Shown one piece after another: positions 9,292-18,510 of a DNA stretch of 64,000 nt. The stretch is from the NCBI RefSeq assembly GCF_017875835.1, contig NZ_JAGING010000001.1, positions 1,550,001-1,614,000 of the forward strand. Reading direction: 5' to 3'. The notes beneath the pieces are model-generated. The model was not told the origin of the DNA. It worked only from the letters and a program-made list of their open reading frames with translations, and ran no database searches. Numbering within the stretch: position 1 is the first letter of the stretch; each line of letters starts with the position of its first letter. The translations under genes and the position numbers were made by a program. This DNA comes from Psychrobacter sp. PL19 (lineage in GTDB: Bacteria; Pseudomonadota; Gammaproteobacteria; Pseudomonadales; Moraxellaceae).

Positions 9292-9473
9292 GGTTTATCC
9301 TTATCACGCTGCTCTTTAGACCAGGCTTCTATATCCTCATCATCAAGCGCAAGTTGTGCATCTTCTTCGAAACGTTTTACATTTTTTGGCGAATACGCCC
9401 ACCATGCAATGCCTACAAAGGCAACAAAGGCGGACACAGTCGCAATAATTTGTAATTCAATAACATTATCCAT
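9288..9473 (-). CDS. ccoQ: cbb3-type oxidase small subunit CcoQ (FixQ)
   Basis: This is a 61-residue single-helix membrane protein. The helix spans about residues 8-27 (IIATVSAFVAFVGIAWWAYS), followed by the characteristic acidic tail with many Asp and Glu. It lies between ccoO and ccoP with 1-bp and 4-bp overlaps, the standard order for this operon. CcoQ stabilises the association of CcoP with the core complex. It is small, and the identification rests on position plus topology. Confidence 0.92.
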   Translation of the reverse strand: MDNVIELQIIATVSAFVAFVGIAWWAYSPKNVKRFEEDAQLALDDEDIEAWSKEQRDKDKP

Positions 9474-10111
9474 TAGCGCTGTCCTTCCATCGCAGTACCC
9501 AGTTGCTGAAGATAGGCAACTAAGGCATCTAGCTCAGTGGCGCCAAGCACAGCATCAGGTGCTCCTGCAATATCTTCTTCAGTGTAAGGTACACCGAAGC
9601 GATCACGGAATAGGCGCATTTTGGATTGAATCTTCGCTCCGCTGACTTCGTTAGTAGCAAGCCAAGGGAAACCGGGCATAATTGATTCAGGGACCAGTGA
9701 GCGTGGGTTAATTAAATGTTGCTTTTGCCAATCCTCAGAGTAACGTCCACCAACTCGTGCTAAATCTGGTCCTGTACGTTTTGATCCCCATAAGAATGGG
9801 TGATCCCACGTCGACTCAGCAGCACGCGAGTAGGGCCCGTAACGCTCAACTTCTGCACGTAATGGACGAACCATTTGGGTATGACAAACATGGCAACCTT
9901 CACGAATGTAGATGTCACGACCTTCAAACTCAAGCGCGGTCCAAGGTTCCATAGACGGTAGAGGCGCATTCACCCCACCATCTTCAGGGCCCTTGTTATC
10001 ATATATCAGCGGTACAATTTCAACTAGCGTTGCAAAGCTAATAGCAATAACGATAAAGATGACCAACAAGCCTGTATTTTTTTCAATAATTTCATGCGGT
10101 GTACCAGCCAT
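9473..10111 (-). CDS. ccoO: cbb3-type cytochrome c oxidase subunit II (CcoO)
   Basis: CcoO is the monohaem cytochrome c subunit of the cbb3 oxidase (212 residues). It has one N-terminal membrane anchor (about residues 12-32). The haem motif [12 protein letters not shown] lies near residue 73, followed by the conserved [11 protein letters not shown] and [17 protein letters not shown] segments. The C-terminal [11 protein letters not shown] helix is also typical. The start ATG lies 9 bp after the ccoN stop, so it is tightly coupled. Electrons flow from CcoP haems through CcoO to the CcoN binuclear centre. Confidence 0.97.
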   Translation of the reverse strand: MAGTPHEIIEKNTGLLVIFIVIAISFATLVEIVPLIYDNKGPEDGGVNAPLPSMEPWTALEFEGRDIYIREGCHVCHTQMVRPLRAEVERYGPYSRAAESTWDHPFLWGSKRTGPDLARVGGRYSEDWQKQHLINPRSLVPESIMPGFPWLATNEVSGAKIQSKMRLFRDRFGVPYTEEDIAGAPDAVLGATELDALVAYLQQLGTAMEGQR

Positions 10112-10120
10112 GATCGCTCC

Positions 10121-11602
10121 TTATACGTTAGCAGTCGAGGTTTCATCTACACTAGATTTGTGATCGGTTGGATCCGCAACATCTACAGGTTTACCTTCTG
10201 GCATTTTCAGCGTCCGATAGACGTTATAGGCCATAACAAACATACCTGAGACATAAAGCAAACCACCAAAAGCACGACCAATATATGGGAAATGCGAGAA
10301 CTCAACGGTATCAATGAAGCTATATACTAAAGTACCATCGGGGTTCGTCGCTAACCACATCATGCCCTGACCAATACCTGAGATCCACATTGAGACAATA
10401 TAGAAGATAGTCCCTGCCGTTGCTAGCCAAAAATGCGTCGTGATTAAGCTGATAGAATACATTTTCGGTTTGTTATAAATACGCGGTATTAGTACGTACA
10501 ACGAACCAATGGTAATCATACCAACCCAGCCAAGTGCACCTGAGTGTACATGTCCGATAGTCCAATCCGTATTGTGCGACAGCGCGTTGACCGTCTTGAT
10601 AGACATCATCGGGCCTTCGAATGTTGACATCGCGTAGAACGACAATGCCACAATCATAAAGCGAATAATCGGATCGGTACGTAATTTATCCCAGCTGCCT
10701 GATAGGGTAAGTACACCATTAATCATACCGCCCCAAGAAGGTGCGAATAGAATAATAGAGAATACCATTGCTAGTGACTGTGTCCAATCTGGAAGCGCTG
10801 AATAATGTAAATGGTGACCACCCGCCCACATATAAGAAGCAATTAATGCCCAAAAGTGAACGATTGATAGACGATAAGAATAAATCGGACGACCGATCTG
10901 TACTGGAACAAAGTAATACATCATTCCAAGGAAAGCTGCCGTCAGGTAAAACCCTACCGCATTATGACCATACCACCACTGCACCATCGCATCGGTTGCA
11001 CCACCAAATAATGAGTAAGACTTAAACGCGCTGATAGGAATCGCCATACTATTAACAATGTGCAGTAACGCAATCGTAATAATAAAAGCCGCAAAGAACC
11101 AGTTAGCCACATAGATATGAGAGGTTTTACGCTTGATGAGAGTACCAAAGAAAACAATAGCGTAAGAGATCCACACTAAGGCAATTAGGATATCGATTGG
11201 CCACTCAAGCTCAGCGTATTCTTTGGTCGAAGTCAAACCTAGAGGCAAGGTAATGACGGCCGCTACGATAACCGACTGCCAACCCCAAAAGGTAAACCAG
11301 GCCAAATAAGGGGCGAATAACCGCGTCTTACACGTACGCTGAACGATATAATAAGACGTTGCGAAAAGAGCAGAACCCCCGAACGCAAAAATAACGGAGT
11401 TAGTATGCAGTGGTCTCAGACGACTAAACGTTAGCCATGGGATGTCAAAGTTAAGTGCTGGCCATGCTAACTGTGAAGCAAGGAATACGCCAAGACTCAT
11501 GCCGACGATGCCCCATACTACGGTCATAATCGTAAAAAATCGTATGATAGTGATTTCATACTCACGGTCAACTGGGGCGACTGCTGTGTTTTGTAAACTC
11601 AT
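10121..11602 (-). CDS. ccoN: cbb3-type cytochrome c oxidase subunit I (CcoN)
   Basis: This is the catalytic haem-copper subunit that reduces oxygen to water and pumps protons. The 493-residue protein has about twelve membrane helices. His ligands are seen in [13 protein letters not shown] (low-spin haem), WYGHNAVGF (copper-B site), [14 protein letters not shown] and [11 protein letters not shown] (haem ligands). The Tyr of the [11 protein letters not shown] region suits the C-type family. The ATG has a good ribosome-binding site (AAAGGA). It is first in ccoNOQP. I looked for an FNR/ANR site (TTGAT-N4-ATCAA) in the 260 bp upstream and did not find a convincing one. Confidence 0.97.
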   Translation of the reverse strand: MSLQNTAVAPVDREYEITIIRFFTIMTVVWGIVGMSLGVFLASQLAWPALNFDIPWLTFSRLRPLHTNSVIFAFGGSALFATSYYIVQRTCKTRLFAPYLAWFTFWGWQSVIVAAVITLPLGLTSTKEYAELEWPIDILIALVWISYAIVFFGTLIKRKTSHIYVANWFFAAFIITIALLHIVNSMAIPISAFKSYSLFGGATDAMVQWWYGHNAVGFYLTAAFLGMMYYFVPVQIGRPIYSYRLSIVHFWALIASYMWAGGHHLHYSALPDWTQSLAMVFSIILFAPSWGGMINGVLTLSGSWDKLRTDPIIRFMIVALSFYAMSTFEGPMMSIKTVNALSHNTDWTIGHVHSGALGWVGMITIGSLYVLIPRIYNKPKMYSISLITTHFWLATAGTIFYIVSMWISGIGQGMMWLATNPDGTLVYSFIDTVEFSHFPYIGRAFGGLLYVSGMFVMAYNVYRTLKMPEGKPVDVADPTDHKSSVDETSTANV

Positions 11603-12980
11603 TGGATGATTCCTTTACAGCCCGAATTATCAACAGGATTAACTAACTCACCGCAGAGTCTGTGCTATAACAATAAAGTACTGTAAGCAGATAAGAATTG
11701 CGGTACACGCTATTGTCTAACTCTCGTATCACCATGACGGTCTATTAACTATAAAGCTAAGCCTTCATTAGATAGCAGCGGGTAATAATCAGCTGGTACT
11801 AATGATTAGAGAACGGTGCTAAAAATGCACAGGGTTCACAGCTAGTCGATAGTAGGATTGTTAATATGTGGTCAAAGTTAATAAGAAAGTGCACCATCTT
11901 TGAGCATCAAACATTTATTAATGCTGAGTACTTACCTTGGTCGCTACTAATGAAAATAGGGCTAACGAAGATCGATACTGACATCCATTTGGTAACAGAA
12001 GAAATCACTGACTATGGATGTATGCTGATGGCAGCTGACAAAAAACATGTTTAAGTAAGGTTTAGTTAAAACTCCCGACTCTGTTTAAGGGTATTGTAAC
12101 GCAATCTTAAGCAAATATCATCAGAACTATGTGCCAAAATACAAACTCTTTGGTAATTAATTTAGCAGACAACTTATTTTAACAATGCCATCAATACCTC
12201 TCAAACGTGCATTGGCTGCCCATCGTTCACATAAGCGATCATAAATAATAATTTAAAAGTTTGCAGAATATTATTCATTAGCAAGATATGCGTTACGGAT
12301 TAAGATAAATAACCATTTGTAGCCACCAGCGACACAGTTTGGAAGAACAGTGCGTCGCGAAAAATAGTACGTTACACTGACTACTGACTACTGACTACTG
12401 ACTACTGACTGCTGACTGCTGACTATGCTTCGAATTTTGTCAGTAGTCGCCTGTCTGTGAGGCAATAAGCTATGAAATAATAGTTATGTTATGAAGTAAT
12501 AGTTACATTATGTGTAATACTATTACTTTTGCAAGTAATAGCTTCTAGGCTGATAATTCTGGACAGTATAAACGTTACAGTTTAGATGCAGCCAGTTAGA
12601 TGCAGCCAGCTCATTTATCATAACAAAAATAACCAATATATCAACCAGATATTATAGAAATTGATAGTATTATTAAATTCGGTTTAAATTAACAAACATA
12701 ATTGAATTGTCGCAGAGCGGTTAGCGCGCTAGCAATCTGATAAGGGTCTATTAATACGCAGATAAATAAATTTTTAATAGACTTTTGTTACCATTTGGCA
12801 AGCAGTCACGTAAAAGGGTTTTACTTATCATGAAGTCGCCCCTTATAATGAGGTTTAGCATTACCGCTAATAGCAATGACGTTATTAGCAATAATTTAAC
12901 ACTCTTACACTCTTAAGTGTCAGTTGGGTCACTGTAATAAATCTAATTGGCCCAGTATGACAGTCATCAAGGATAATAAT
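11603..12980. other. Long gene-free region
   Basis: This stretch of about 1.4 kb separates the ccoN start (minus) from the SCP2-like gene (plus). It holds only short unsupported frames, among them a 62-codon one at 11866-12054 without a good ribosome-binding site. It also holds a 7-bp tandem repeat at 12376-12424 and a doubled 14-mer TTAGATGCAGCCAG near 12583-12610. Base composition is AT-rich throughout. Promoters for the two flanking genes must lie here. I see no tRNA or recognised structured RNA. Confidence 0.6.
12376..12424 (+). repeat. 7-bp tandem repeat (ACTGACT)x7
   Basis: Five perfect copies of ACTGACT are followed by two GCTGACT variants. The array lies in non-coding DNA about 560 bp before the SCP2-like gene. 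A heptamer period is not codon-compatible, as expected for slippage-prone intergenic DNA. Confidence 0.9.
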
Positions 12981-13370
12981 ATGGCAGTTCTTTTAACAGA
13001 CGCATGGTTTGAGCAAGTTGAAAAGTTAGGTACTGAAGCCGGTGAGCTAAACCTGCCACCGACTCTAGCCAATATGGTCATTAATCTAAAAGTTTCTGAT
13101 GCTGGAAAAGATATTGAGGCCAACTTTACTGATGGTCTACTACATCGTGGTTTAAATGCTGCTGGGAGTACTACCTTGCTACTTGACCATGAAACGTTGC
13201 AATCTATGGTTACTGATTTTGATATGAATCAAATCATGGGCGCATTCATGAGTGGTAAAATTCGTGTTGACGGTGATATGTCACAACTCATGGCACTACA
13301 AACTGCACGCCCGAGTTCAGAACAAAAAGAATTATTCAACCAAATTAAGTCGATGACGACGACTGCCTAA
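12981..13370 (+). CDS. SCP2 sterol-binding-domain protein
   Basis: This is a 129-residue single-domain protein of the SCP2/UbiJ-like lipid-binding fold. Supporting features are an amphipathic start (TDAWFEQVEKLGTEAGELNL) and the late motif IMGAFMSGKIRVDGDMSQLMAL, which matches the conserved G-KIKVEGD-slamrl region of SCP2 domains. The start chosen is the ATG at 12981, preceded by AAGGATAATA. A longer frame opening at 12924 lacks a ribosome-binding site and adds 19 atypical residues. Bacterial members bind fatty acids or polyketide/sterol-like ligands; the specific ligand is unknown. A bidirectional terminator follows. Confidence 0.8.
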   Translation: MAVLLTDAWFEQVEKLGTEAGELNLPPTLANMVINLKVSDAGKDIEANFTDGLLHRGLNAAGSTTLLLDHETLQSMVTDFDMNQIMGAFMSGKIRVDGDMSQLMALQTARPSSEQKELFNQIKSMTTTA

Positions 13371-13478
13371 TAACTCGTTGTTAAAAAACACTCAGTCATA
13401 GTGTTGGTTGTACATCTGGATCTATGTATTCTATGTGTTCTGAGTTTTTTTAGCATCAAGTCAGCATGAAATTAGCAC

Positions 13479-13512
13479 AAAAAAGCCCCTAACGAGTGTT
13501 AGGGGCTTTTTT
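13479..13512. terminator. Bidirectional terminator
   Basis: A strong stem AGCCCCTAAC / GTTAGGGGCT with GAGT loop is flanked by an A-run on the left and a T-run on the right. It sits between the convergent SCP2-like gene (plus) and the unknown gene at 13543 (minus) and can serve both. Confidence 0.93.
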
Positions 13513-13542
13513 CAGATTAAAGGTTGACGACCAGGATAGTAT

Positions 13543-14499
13543 CTATCCTGCTGTGCTCTGATTGTCTTTATAGATAGCAGCTTGTAGCCAAATATTGGCC
13601 TGTACGTAGTCATGGACTTGGATGGCTTGAGTACCCGCAGTACTCACCGCGCCCATGCGTACCACGAACGGATCAGCATCTTGTTCACGCAATATCACCA
13701 CATCAAATAAAATAATAGGTTTGCCATTAAACAAGGTTTCTTGTTTGCCAAGCACCTGTCCTTGACACCAGGCTTCATCTTCTTGCCCTAAGGTGTCGCC
13801 AAACAGATACGCGCACATATGGCCCAAGTTAATCTCTACCGGTGCCATTTGTTCTTGAGTTTCTGGCTGCCAGCCTTTGATTTGCTCTTGGATATCACTT
13901 GGAACTTGACCATCATTAGCCGCGACAATATCGTTAAAAGCACGGTGGTAGCGAATAGCTTCTTGATCCTCAACCATAATAACTTCATTTTGCTCGCTGA
14001 GCGTAATCTCATGCGCCCAGGCACTGAAGTTTACAAAATATGAGGTGCTTTGTTGATATAGGTGACGATTAGCGGTGTAAAGCTGATCAAAGGCATAAAT
14101 AATACTGCCATCAGCACTGCGAAGGCGCAGTACGGTATCGTGCGAACTATCATTGACGATCATGCGCTCTATAGTACAGGTGAGACCATACGGGCCATCA
14201 ACACAAGGGTATGCGTTGATAAAACGTTCAGGCTTACCGTCTTTCATCGCTAGCACTTGATTGATATGGCAAGGTTGGTCTTCTGAGAGCAGCAGTCGAT
14301 TGTCTTTGGAGCTGACATTACCATTGAGGCCTTTGGGCATTGCTGCCTGCTCAATCATTTGTTGTAACCATTGCGGTACATCATGACCCATATCATCGGT
14401 TAAAATACGCCAATGATCCGCATGACCGGCAGCTTGTTCGTCGGTTAAAGTAATTTTAGTAGGAGATTGTATGTTTTTATATTGATAATTGATGGTCAT
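13543..14499 (-). CDS. Conserved-looking protein of unknown function
   Basis: I do not recognise the family. The chosen ATG at 14499 gives a 318-residue soluble protein with no signal peptide or membrane helix. A longer frame from 14526 has no ribosome-binding site, whereas 14499 has a TTGAG 8 bases upstream. The composition is acidic and Gln-rich with even coding character throughout, so it is very likely a real gene. The middle part has alternating beta-like segments (DTVLRLRSADGSIIYAFDQLY). It stands alone between a terminator and a 500-bp gap, which suggests its own promoter. Its role is not inferable from sequence or context. Confidence 0.7.
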   Translation of the reverse strand: MTINYQYKNIQSPTKITLTDEQAAGHADHWRILTDDMGHDVPQWLQQMIEQAAMPKGLNGNVSSKDNRLLLSEDQPCHINQVLAMKDGKPERFINAYPCVDGPYGLTCTIERMIVNDSSHDTVLRLRSADGSIIYAFDQLYTANRHLYQQSTSYFVNFSAWAHEITLSEQNEVIMVEDQEAIRYHRAFNDIVAANDGQVPSDIQEQIKGWQPETQEQMAPVEINLGHMCAYLFGDTLGQEDEAWCQGQVLGKQETLFNGKPIILFDVVILREQDADPFVVRMGAVSTAGTQAIQVHDYVQANIWLQAAIYKDNQSTAG

Positions 14500-15024
14500 G
14501 AAGATACTCAAAATTAAGTCAGCCATGAAGTTTGGACGCCAAACTGTGGTCGCTCATGGTTTAACCAATCACCAATCACCAATCACTGTATCATTTATTT
14601 TTGGATAAATAGCTACGGATGGATAAGTAATATTGGGTTATGACATGTCGCAACGTCACTAGTAAAGGGTCTGCAAACAACAATGATGGGTTAATGACAA
14701 TTGTCCCTAGCATACAATATATAGGTATAGACGCAACTAATAGCAAGCCCCTCGCGGAAAATAAAAATAGAGCACGATATTTTAATAAAAAATCCGGTCA
14801 GTTTTTGCTAATGACTGGCACATGTCAGCCAAATTGTGTCAAACTATCCCCCTTTTGACAGTCCCAGCTAGGTAAATAGTTAGATGAATAGCTGGCCTAT
14901 CTAAAACCATATTTGTGTGTTCAGTTTATGTATTGATATGACGGATATAATGCATGACGCATTTAATACCATTAGTGTTATAGCATATTTAGAGTCACAC
15001 GTAGATTAGATAAAGAGTTTGAAT
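14500..15024. other. Divergent intergenic region
   Basis: This is about 500 bp between the unknown minus-strand gene and the plus-strand lol genes. It includes three tandem CACCAAT units near 14568-14588. A 72-codon frame at 14640-14858 has no ribosome-binding site and atypical composition, and I do not call it. No terminator or RNA gene is evident. Confidence 0.5.
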
Positions 15025-16260
15025 ATGTTTCGTCCTTTAGCGTTATTTATCGGCTTACGGTACACTCGAGCAGAGCGCAGTAACCGCTTTATCTCTTTTA
15101 TATCTCTCGTTTCAATGATGGGTCTGACGCTTGGGGTCGCGGTACTGATCACAGTGTTATCGGTCATGAACGGCTTCGATCGCGAGCTAAAAACCCGAAT
15201 TTTGGGTATGGTGCCGCAAGCGACCGTCATCTCAACTGAGGTCATTGGCGACTGGAAGCAGTTGGCAGATCGTATCAAAGAAGATCCAGAAGTGACGGCT
15301 GTTGCCCCTTTTATTCAGTTGCAAGGAATGCTGACTTCAAATGGCCAAGTGGCAGGAATTATGGTCACTGGCGTTGATCCTGAGTACGAAAAAAACGTCT
15401 CAATTATCAACGACCATATGACCGAAGGCAGTATTGACACTCTACAAAGCGGCGACTTTAGCATTGTGCTAGGTGAAGAAATGGTGCAGTCTTTGGGTTT
15501 GCGCATAGGCGATAAAGTCACCTTAGTGCTGCCAGAAGCGTCACCATCACCTGCTGGGGTGATACCGCGCTTTAAGCGTTTTACTTTAACTGGGATATTT
15601 AGTATCAGCCCAGAAGTAGACAGCCTGATGGCATTTATTCCGATGAATGACGCGGCTAAGTTGCTGCGTTTACCGGATGGCGCACAGGGTATTCGTATGA
15701 AGCTTACTGATCTGTTTAACGCACCGATTGCTGCTCAAAAAGCCGCTGCTATCGCCCCTGAGCAGCTTTATCCTAATGATTGGACGCAAACCCACGGCAA
15801 CTTATTTGGCGCGATTCAAATGGAAAAAGCCATGGTTGGCTTGCTGCTATTTTTAATTATTTTAGTAGCGGCGTTCAATATTGTCTCAAGCTTAGTCATG
15901 CTGGTCACGGATAAAAAAGCGGATATTGCTATTTTAAAAACTTTTGGTGCTTCTCCACGACTGATTACCCAGATTTTTATGGTGCAGGGTGTGGTCATCG
16001 GCTTTATTGGCACCATCGCTGGTACGATATTGGGTATCATATTTGCGCTAAGTGTTAGTGATATTTTGGGCTTTATCAATCAAAGCTTTGGTTTGAACTT
16101 ATTCGATGCTTATTTTATCAATTATCTACCTTCAGAGTTGCGTTTGCTCGATGTCGTATTGATTACGGGTGCTTCATTTATTCTTAGCTTTTTGGCGACT
16201 ATCTATCCAGCACGCCGGGCTGCCAGAATTCAACCAGCGCAAACGTTACGTTATGAGTAG
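15025..16260 (+). CDS. Lipoprotein-releasing system permease (LolC/LolE family)
   Basis: This is the inner-membrane subunit of the LolCDE ABC transporter, which extracts lipoproteins from the inner membrane for transfer to LolA. The 412-residue protein shows the family layout. One N-terminal helix (about 23-48) follows the conserved FIGLRYTRA, and a large periplasmic domain spans about 50-270. Three C-terminal helices (about 273-300, 320-350, 375-400) follow, ending with PARRAARIQPAQTLRYE. The ATG at 15025 follows AAAGAG; an alternative TTG two codons earlier is unlikely. Only one such permease precedes lolD here, which suggests a homodimeric LolF-type arrangement or a second permease elsewhere. 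Confidence 0.93.
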   Translation: MFRPLALFIGLRYTRAERSNRFISFISLVSMMGLTLGVAVLITVLSVMNGFDRELKTRILGMVPQATVISTEVIGDWKQLADRIKEDPEVTAVAPFIQLQGMLTSNGQVAGIMVTGVDPEYEKNVSIINDHMTEGSIDTLQSGDFSIVLGEEMVQSLGLRIGDKVTLVLPEASPSPAGVIPRFKRFTLTGIFSISPEVDSLMAFIPMNDAAKLLRLPDGAQGIRMKLTDLFNAPIAAQKAAAIAPEQLYPNDWTQTHGNLFGAIQMEKAMVGLLLFLIILVAAFNIVSSLVMLVTDKKADIAILKTFGASPRLITQIFMVQGVVIGFIGTIAGTILGIIFALSVSDILGFINQSFGLNLFDAYFINYLPSELRLLDVVLITGASFILSFLATIYPARRAARIQPAQTLRYE

Positions 16261-16390
16261 CATATAACACAACTAATATCGCGACTAACTAATAGCGCGA
16301 CTATAAGACAACATGGTTATAAATTTCACATATCAATGTTGATTGGATTTGACGGTAAGTAACAGCATAATTAATAATAAAGGAAACCGT

Positions 16391-17071
16391 ATGTCTGTCA
16401 TTTTAGAAGCAAGCAATATCAGTAAGATATATGATGAAGGGGCCGTACGTACGCAAGTGCTGACTGGTTTGGACCTTACCGTTACTCCTGGCGAGCGTAT
16501 CGCTATCGTCGGTACCAGCGGCTCGGGTAAAAGCACCTTATTGCACTTATTAGGAGGGCTTGACACGCCAACCAGTGGCGAAGTGTGGCTACATGGTAAG
16601 TGCCTCAATCATATGAATGAAACCGAGCGAGGCGCAATGCGTAATCAATACTTGGGTTTTATTTATCAGTTCCATCATCTGTTGGCAGAGTTTACAGCGG
16701 TAGAAAACGTCGCTATGCCGCTACTGATGCGTCCACAAGTGTCAACCACTGATGCACGCAAGCAAGCGACTGAATTATTAGAAAATGTAGGCCTAGGGCA
16801 CCGTTTAGACCACAGACCAGGCGAGCTATCCGGGGGCGAGCGTCAGCGTGTGGCTATTGCACGCGCTCTGGTGACCAAGCCGTCAGTAATTTTGGCAGAT
16901 GAGCCAACTGGTAATCTAGATTATGATAACGCGCAAAGCGTCTTTGGCTTACTCACCGAACTACAAACCACCATGAAAACCGCATTACTGATGGTGACGC
17001 ATGATCGTAATTTGGCTGCGCTTGCTGATCGTCAATTGTTGTTACGTAATGGACACTGGGAAAACTATTAA
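16391..17071 (+). CDS. lolD: Lipoprotein-releasing system ATP-binding protein LolD
   Basis: This is the cytoplasmic ATPase of the lipoprotein-releasing ABC transporter, 226 residues. It shows Walker A ([16 protein letters not shown]), a Q-loop region with the LolD-typical [15 protein letters not shown], the ABC signature [15 protein letters not shown], Walker B ([12 protein letters not shown]) and the H-loop MVTHD. The start is the ATG at 16391 behind AAAGGAAA; the in-frame ATG 48 bases earlier has no ribosome-binding site. It follows the lolC/E permease by 130 bp on the same strand. The pair forms one functional unit. Confidence 0.96.
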   Translation: MSVILEASNISKIYDEGAVRTQVLTGLDLTVTPGERIAIVGTSGSGKSTLLHLLGGLDTPTSGEVWLHGKCLNHMNETERGAMRNQYLGFIYQFHHLLAEFTAVENVAMPLLMRPQVSTTDARKQATELLENVGLGHRLDHRPGELSGGERQRVAIARALVTKPSVILADEPTGNLDYDNAQSVFGLLTELQTTMKTALLMVTHDRNLAALADRQLLLRNGHWENY

Positions 17072-17138
17072 AACAAGCTTATTGAACTATTGGATAATGA
17101 AAGGATAATGAGGAATTAGATAGTGAAAAAGCGCTTGT

Positions 17139-17469
17139 ATGACTGAAAATCATAACTTGATTGCTACTTTTGGCTGTACAGAAGTAGGTAGTCATCCATT
17201 ACAAGCCTATATTGATCCAACCTTATTTGATACTATTGACAGACAGTCTCAAATAGAACGGCTAACATCAGTTTTCTATACTATTTTGACATTATTTCGA
17301 TACTATAACGTCAGCTGGTGTTGATTTCGATTTAACGGTTCAAGATAGCGCCACTAGTAAGCGTTATATTTTACTTAGAGATCACGAGGTGATTGATATT
17401 TTAACTATGGATAGCAGCTTTACAGACCATGTCGTTGACTTTATCAATAAAAATAAAAAAGACAACTGA
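17139..17469 (+). pseudogene. Possible small frameshifted gene
   Basis: Frame one opens at ATG 17139 (MTENHNLIATFGCTEVGSHP) and stops at 17324. A second frame carries on from about 17292 to a stop at 17469 with the coding-like stretch VDFDLTVQDSATSKRY and RDHEVIDILTMDSSF. Neither frame alone makes a convincing protein. Read together with a single base shift near 17290-17325, they would give a protein of about 110 residues. I do not recognise the family. It may be a decayed gene, a sequencing error, or two chance frames. Confidence 0.4.
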
Positions 17470-17507
17470 TACGTTGCTATAAAAAAACCGCTGCTTATAG
17501 CTGTTGT

Positions 17508-18104
17508 CTATTTTGATTTAGGCGGTTTAACCCGCGAATTACTTTGACGTTTTTGCCAACCGACAATGGTCTTATAGCGCCAAATAGCCTTAAAGGCTAA
17601 ACCGCAAACAATGCTAGTAAAAATGGCCAATATAGTAAGTCCCACACAAAATGCGGCTATTGATACTGTACCTCGATAAGTAATAAATGGATTGGCACCA
17701 TCGGACAATACCCATAAGCTAAAATCAGAAATCATTCTGCCTATGACTCGTAACCTAATCATCGGTACATCAAGAATCTTGGCACCAACATAATAGCCTG
17801 CATAAAAAATAGGCAGAGACGTGAGTGGATTAGTAATCCAAGTCAAACCAAGCGCCATCGGAACATTGGCGCGAAAAATAAGAGCGCCAATTAAAGCCAG
17901 AAGCATCTGTCCTGGTAGTGGGAAAAATGCACTAAGCACTCCGATATAGACCGCTTTATTTAAGCTATGACGATTGAAATGCCAAAAACGTGGGTCAGCC
18001 AAATACGGCGCAAATAGCCTTAAGGTGCGGCTTTCTAGGATTTTTTCGGGTGTGGGCAGCAGGTTTTTAAGATGTTTTTTTGGCACAGGCTTGCCTTCAA
18101 TCAT
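17508..18104 (-). CDS. DUF2062 membrane protein
   Basis: This is a 198-residue protein with the DUF2062 signature: an N-terminal HFNRHSLNKAVYIGVLSAFF, followed by PLPGQMLLALIGALIFRAN and WITNPLTSLPIFYAGYYVG. Three to four membrane helices are visible at about 48-68, 72-95, 100-118 and 150-172, ending in a basic C-terminal tail. The molecular function of this family is unknown; members are small inner-membrane proteins, sometimes fused to or near glycosyltransferases. The ATG start follows the divergent gap before comEC. It converges with the possible broken gene to its left. Confidence 0.85.
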   Translation of the reverse strand: MIEGKPVPKKHLKNLLPTPEKILESRTLRLFAPYLADPRFWHFNRHSLNKAVYIGVLSAFFPLPGQMLLALIGALIFRANVPMALGLTWITNPLTSLPIFYAGYYVGAKILDVPMIRLRVIGRMISDFSLWVLSDGANPFITYRGTVSIAAFCVGLTILAIFTSIVCGLAFKAIWRYKTIVGWQKRQSNSRVKPPKSK

Positions 18105-18510
18105 TATCTACAGCTTACTCAAACTATAATGAGAAGCTGGTATGCAACAATATTATTAACAGAAGAATTTTGTAAGATATCACAAAAATAAAATACTATA
18201 AAAAATAGAACGGTAACAGCAGATAATAACAACCGTAGCCCACCCAATTGAGTATAAGGTAATATAAATAGAAATGCTATCGTCAGCGTTTAGCAAACAC
18301 TTCCAGTCTATTATGTCATAATATTTGCTAGTGGGGCGTCTACTAACTGTTTTTCTGGTATGACTGCTCAGATAATCATCGCGCATTATTCGAAATGTTT
18401 GATGATGTCATTGGCTATTTTAACGTACTGCAATCGTAACGGGTACTCTGATCGCAATGTATAGCCGTTGACGAAGGCCTCTAAAAAATATTAAAGCCAT
18501 CAAGTAGGGA
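18105..18510. other. Divergent intergenic region before comEC
   Basis: These 406 bp lie between the DUF2062 start (minus) and comEC (plus). They are AT-rich, and the only sizeable frame (18180-18386, minus) lacks a ribosome-binding site and has an un-protein-like composition. Promoters for both neighbours should lie here; I could not choose them with confidence. Confidence 0.5.

Noticed and set aside
11603-11865. Search for an FNR/ANR box before ccoN
   Set aside because: No TTGAT-N4-ATCAA-like site was found by eye, although oxygen control of this operon is common. I therefore list no operator.
11866-12054. 62-codon frame upstream of the SCP2-like gene
   Set aside because: It starts with ATG but has no Shine-Dalgarno and no recognisable domain, and it sits alone in AT-rich intergenic DNA. 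I cannot support it as a gene.
12376-12424. Tandem repeats considered as a CRISPR array
   Set aside because: The units are 7 bp and directly adjacent with no spacers, so it is a simple tandem repeat.
14640-14858. 72-codon plus-strand frame before the lol genes
   Set aside because: There is no ribosome-binding site, composition is unlike a coding region, and no domain is recognised.
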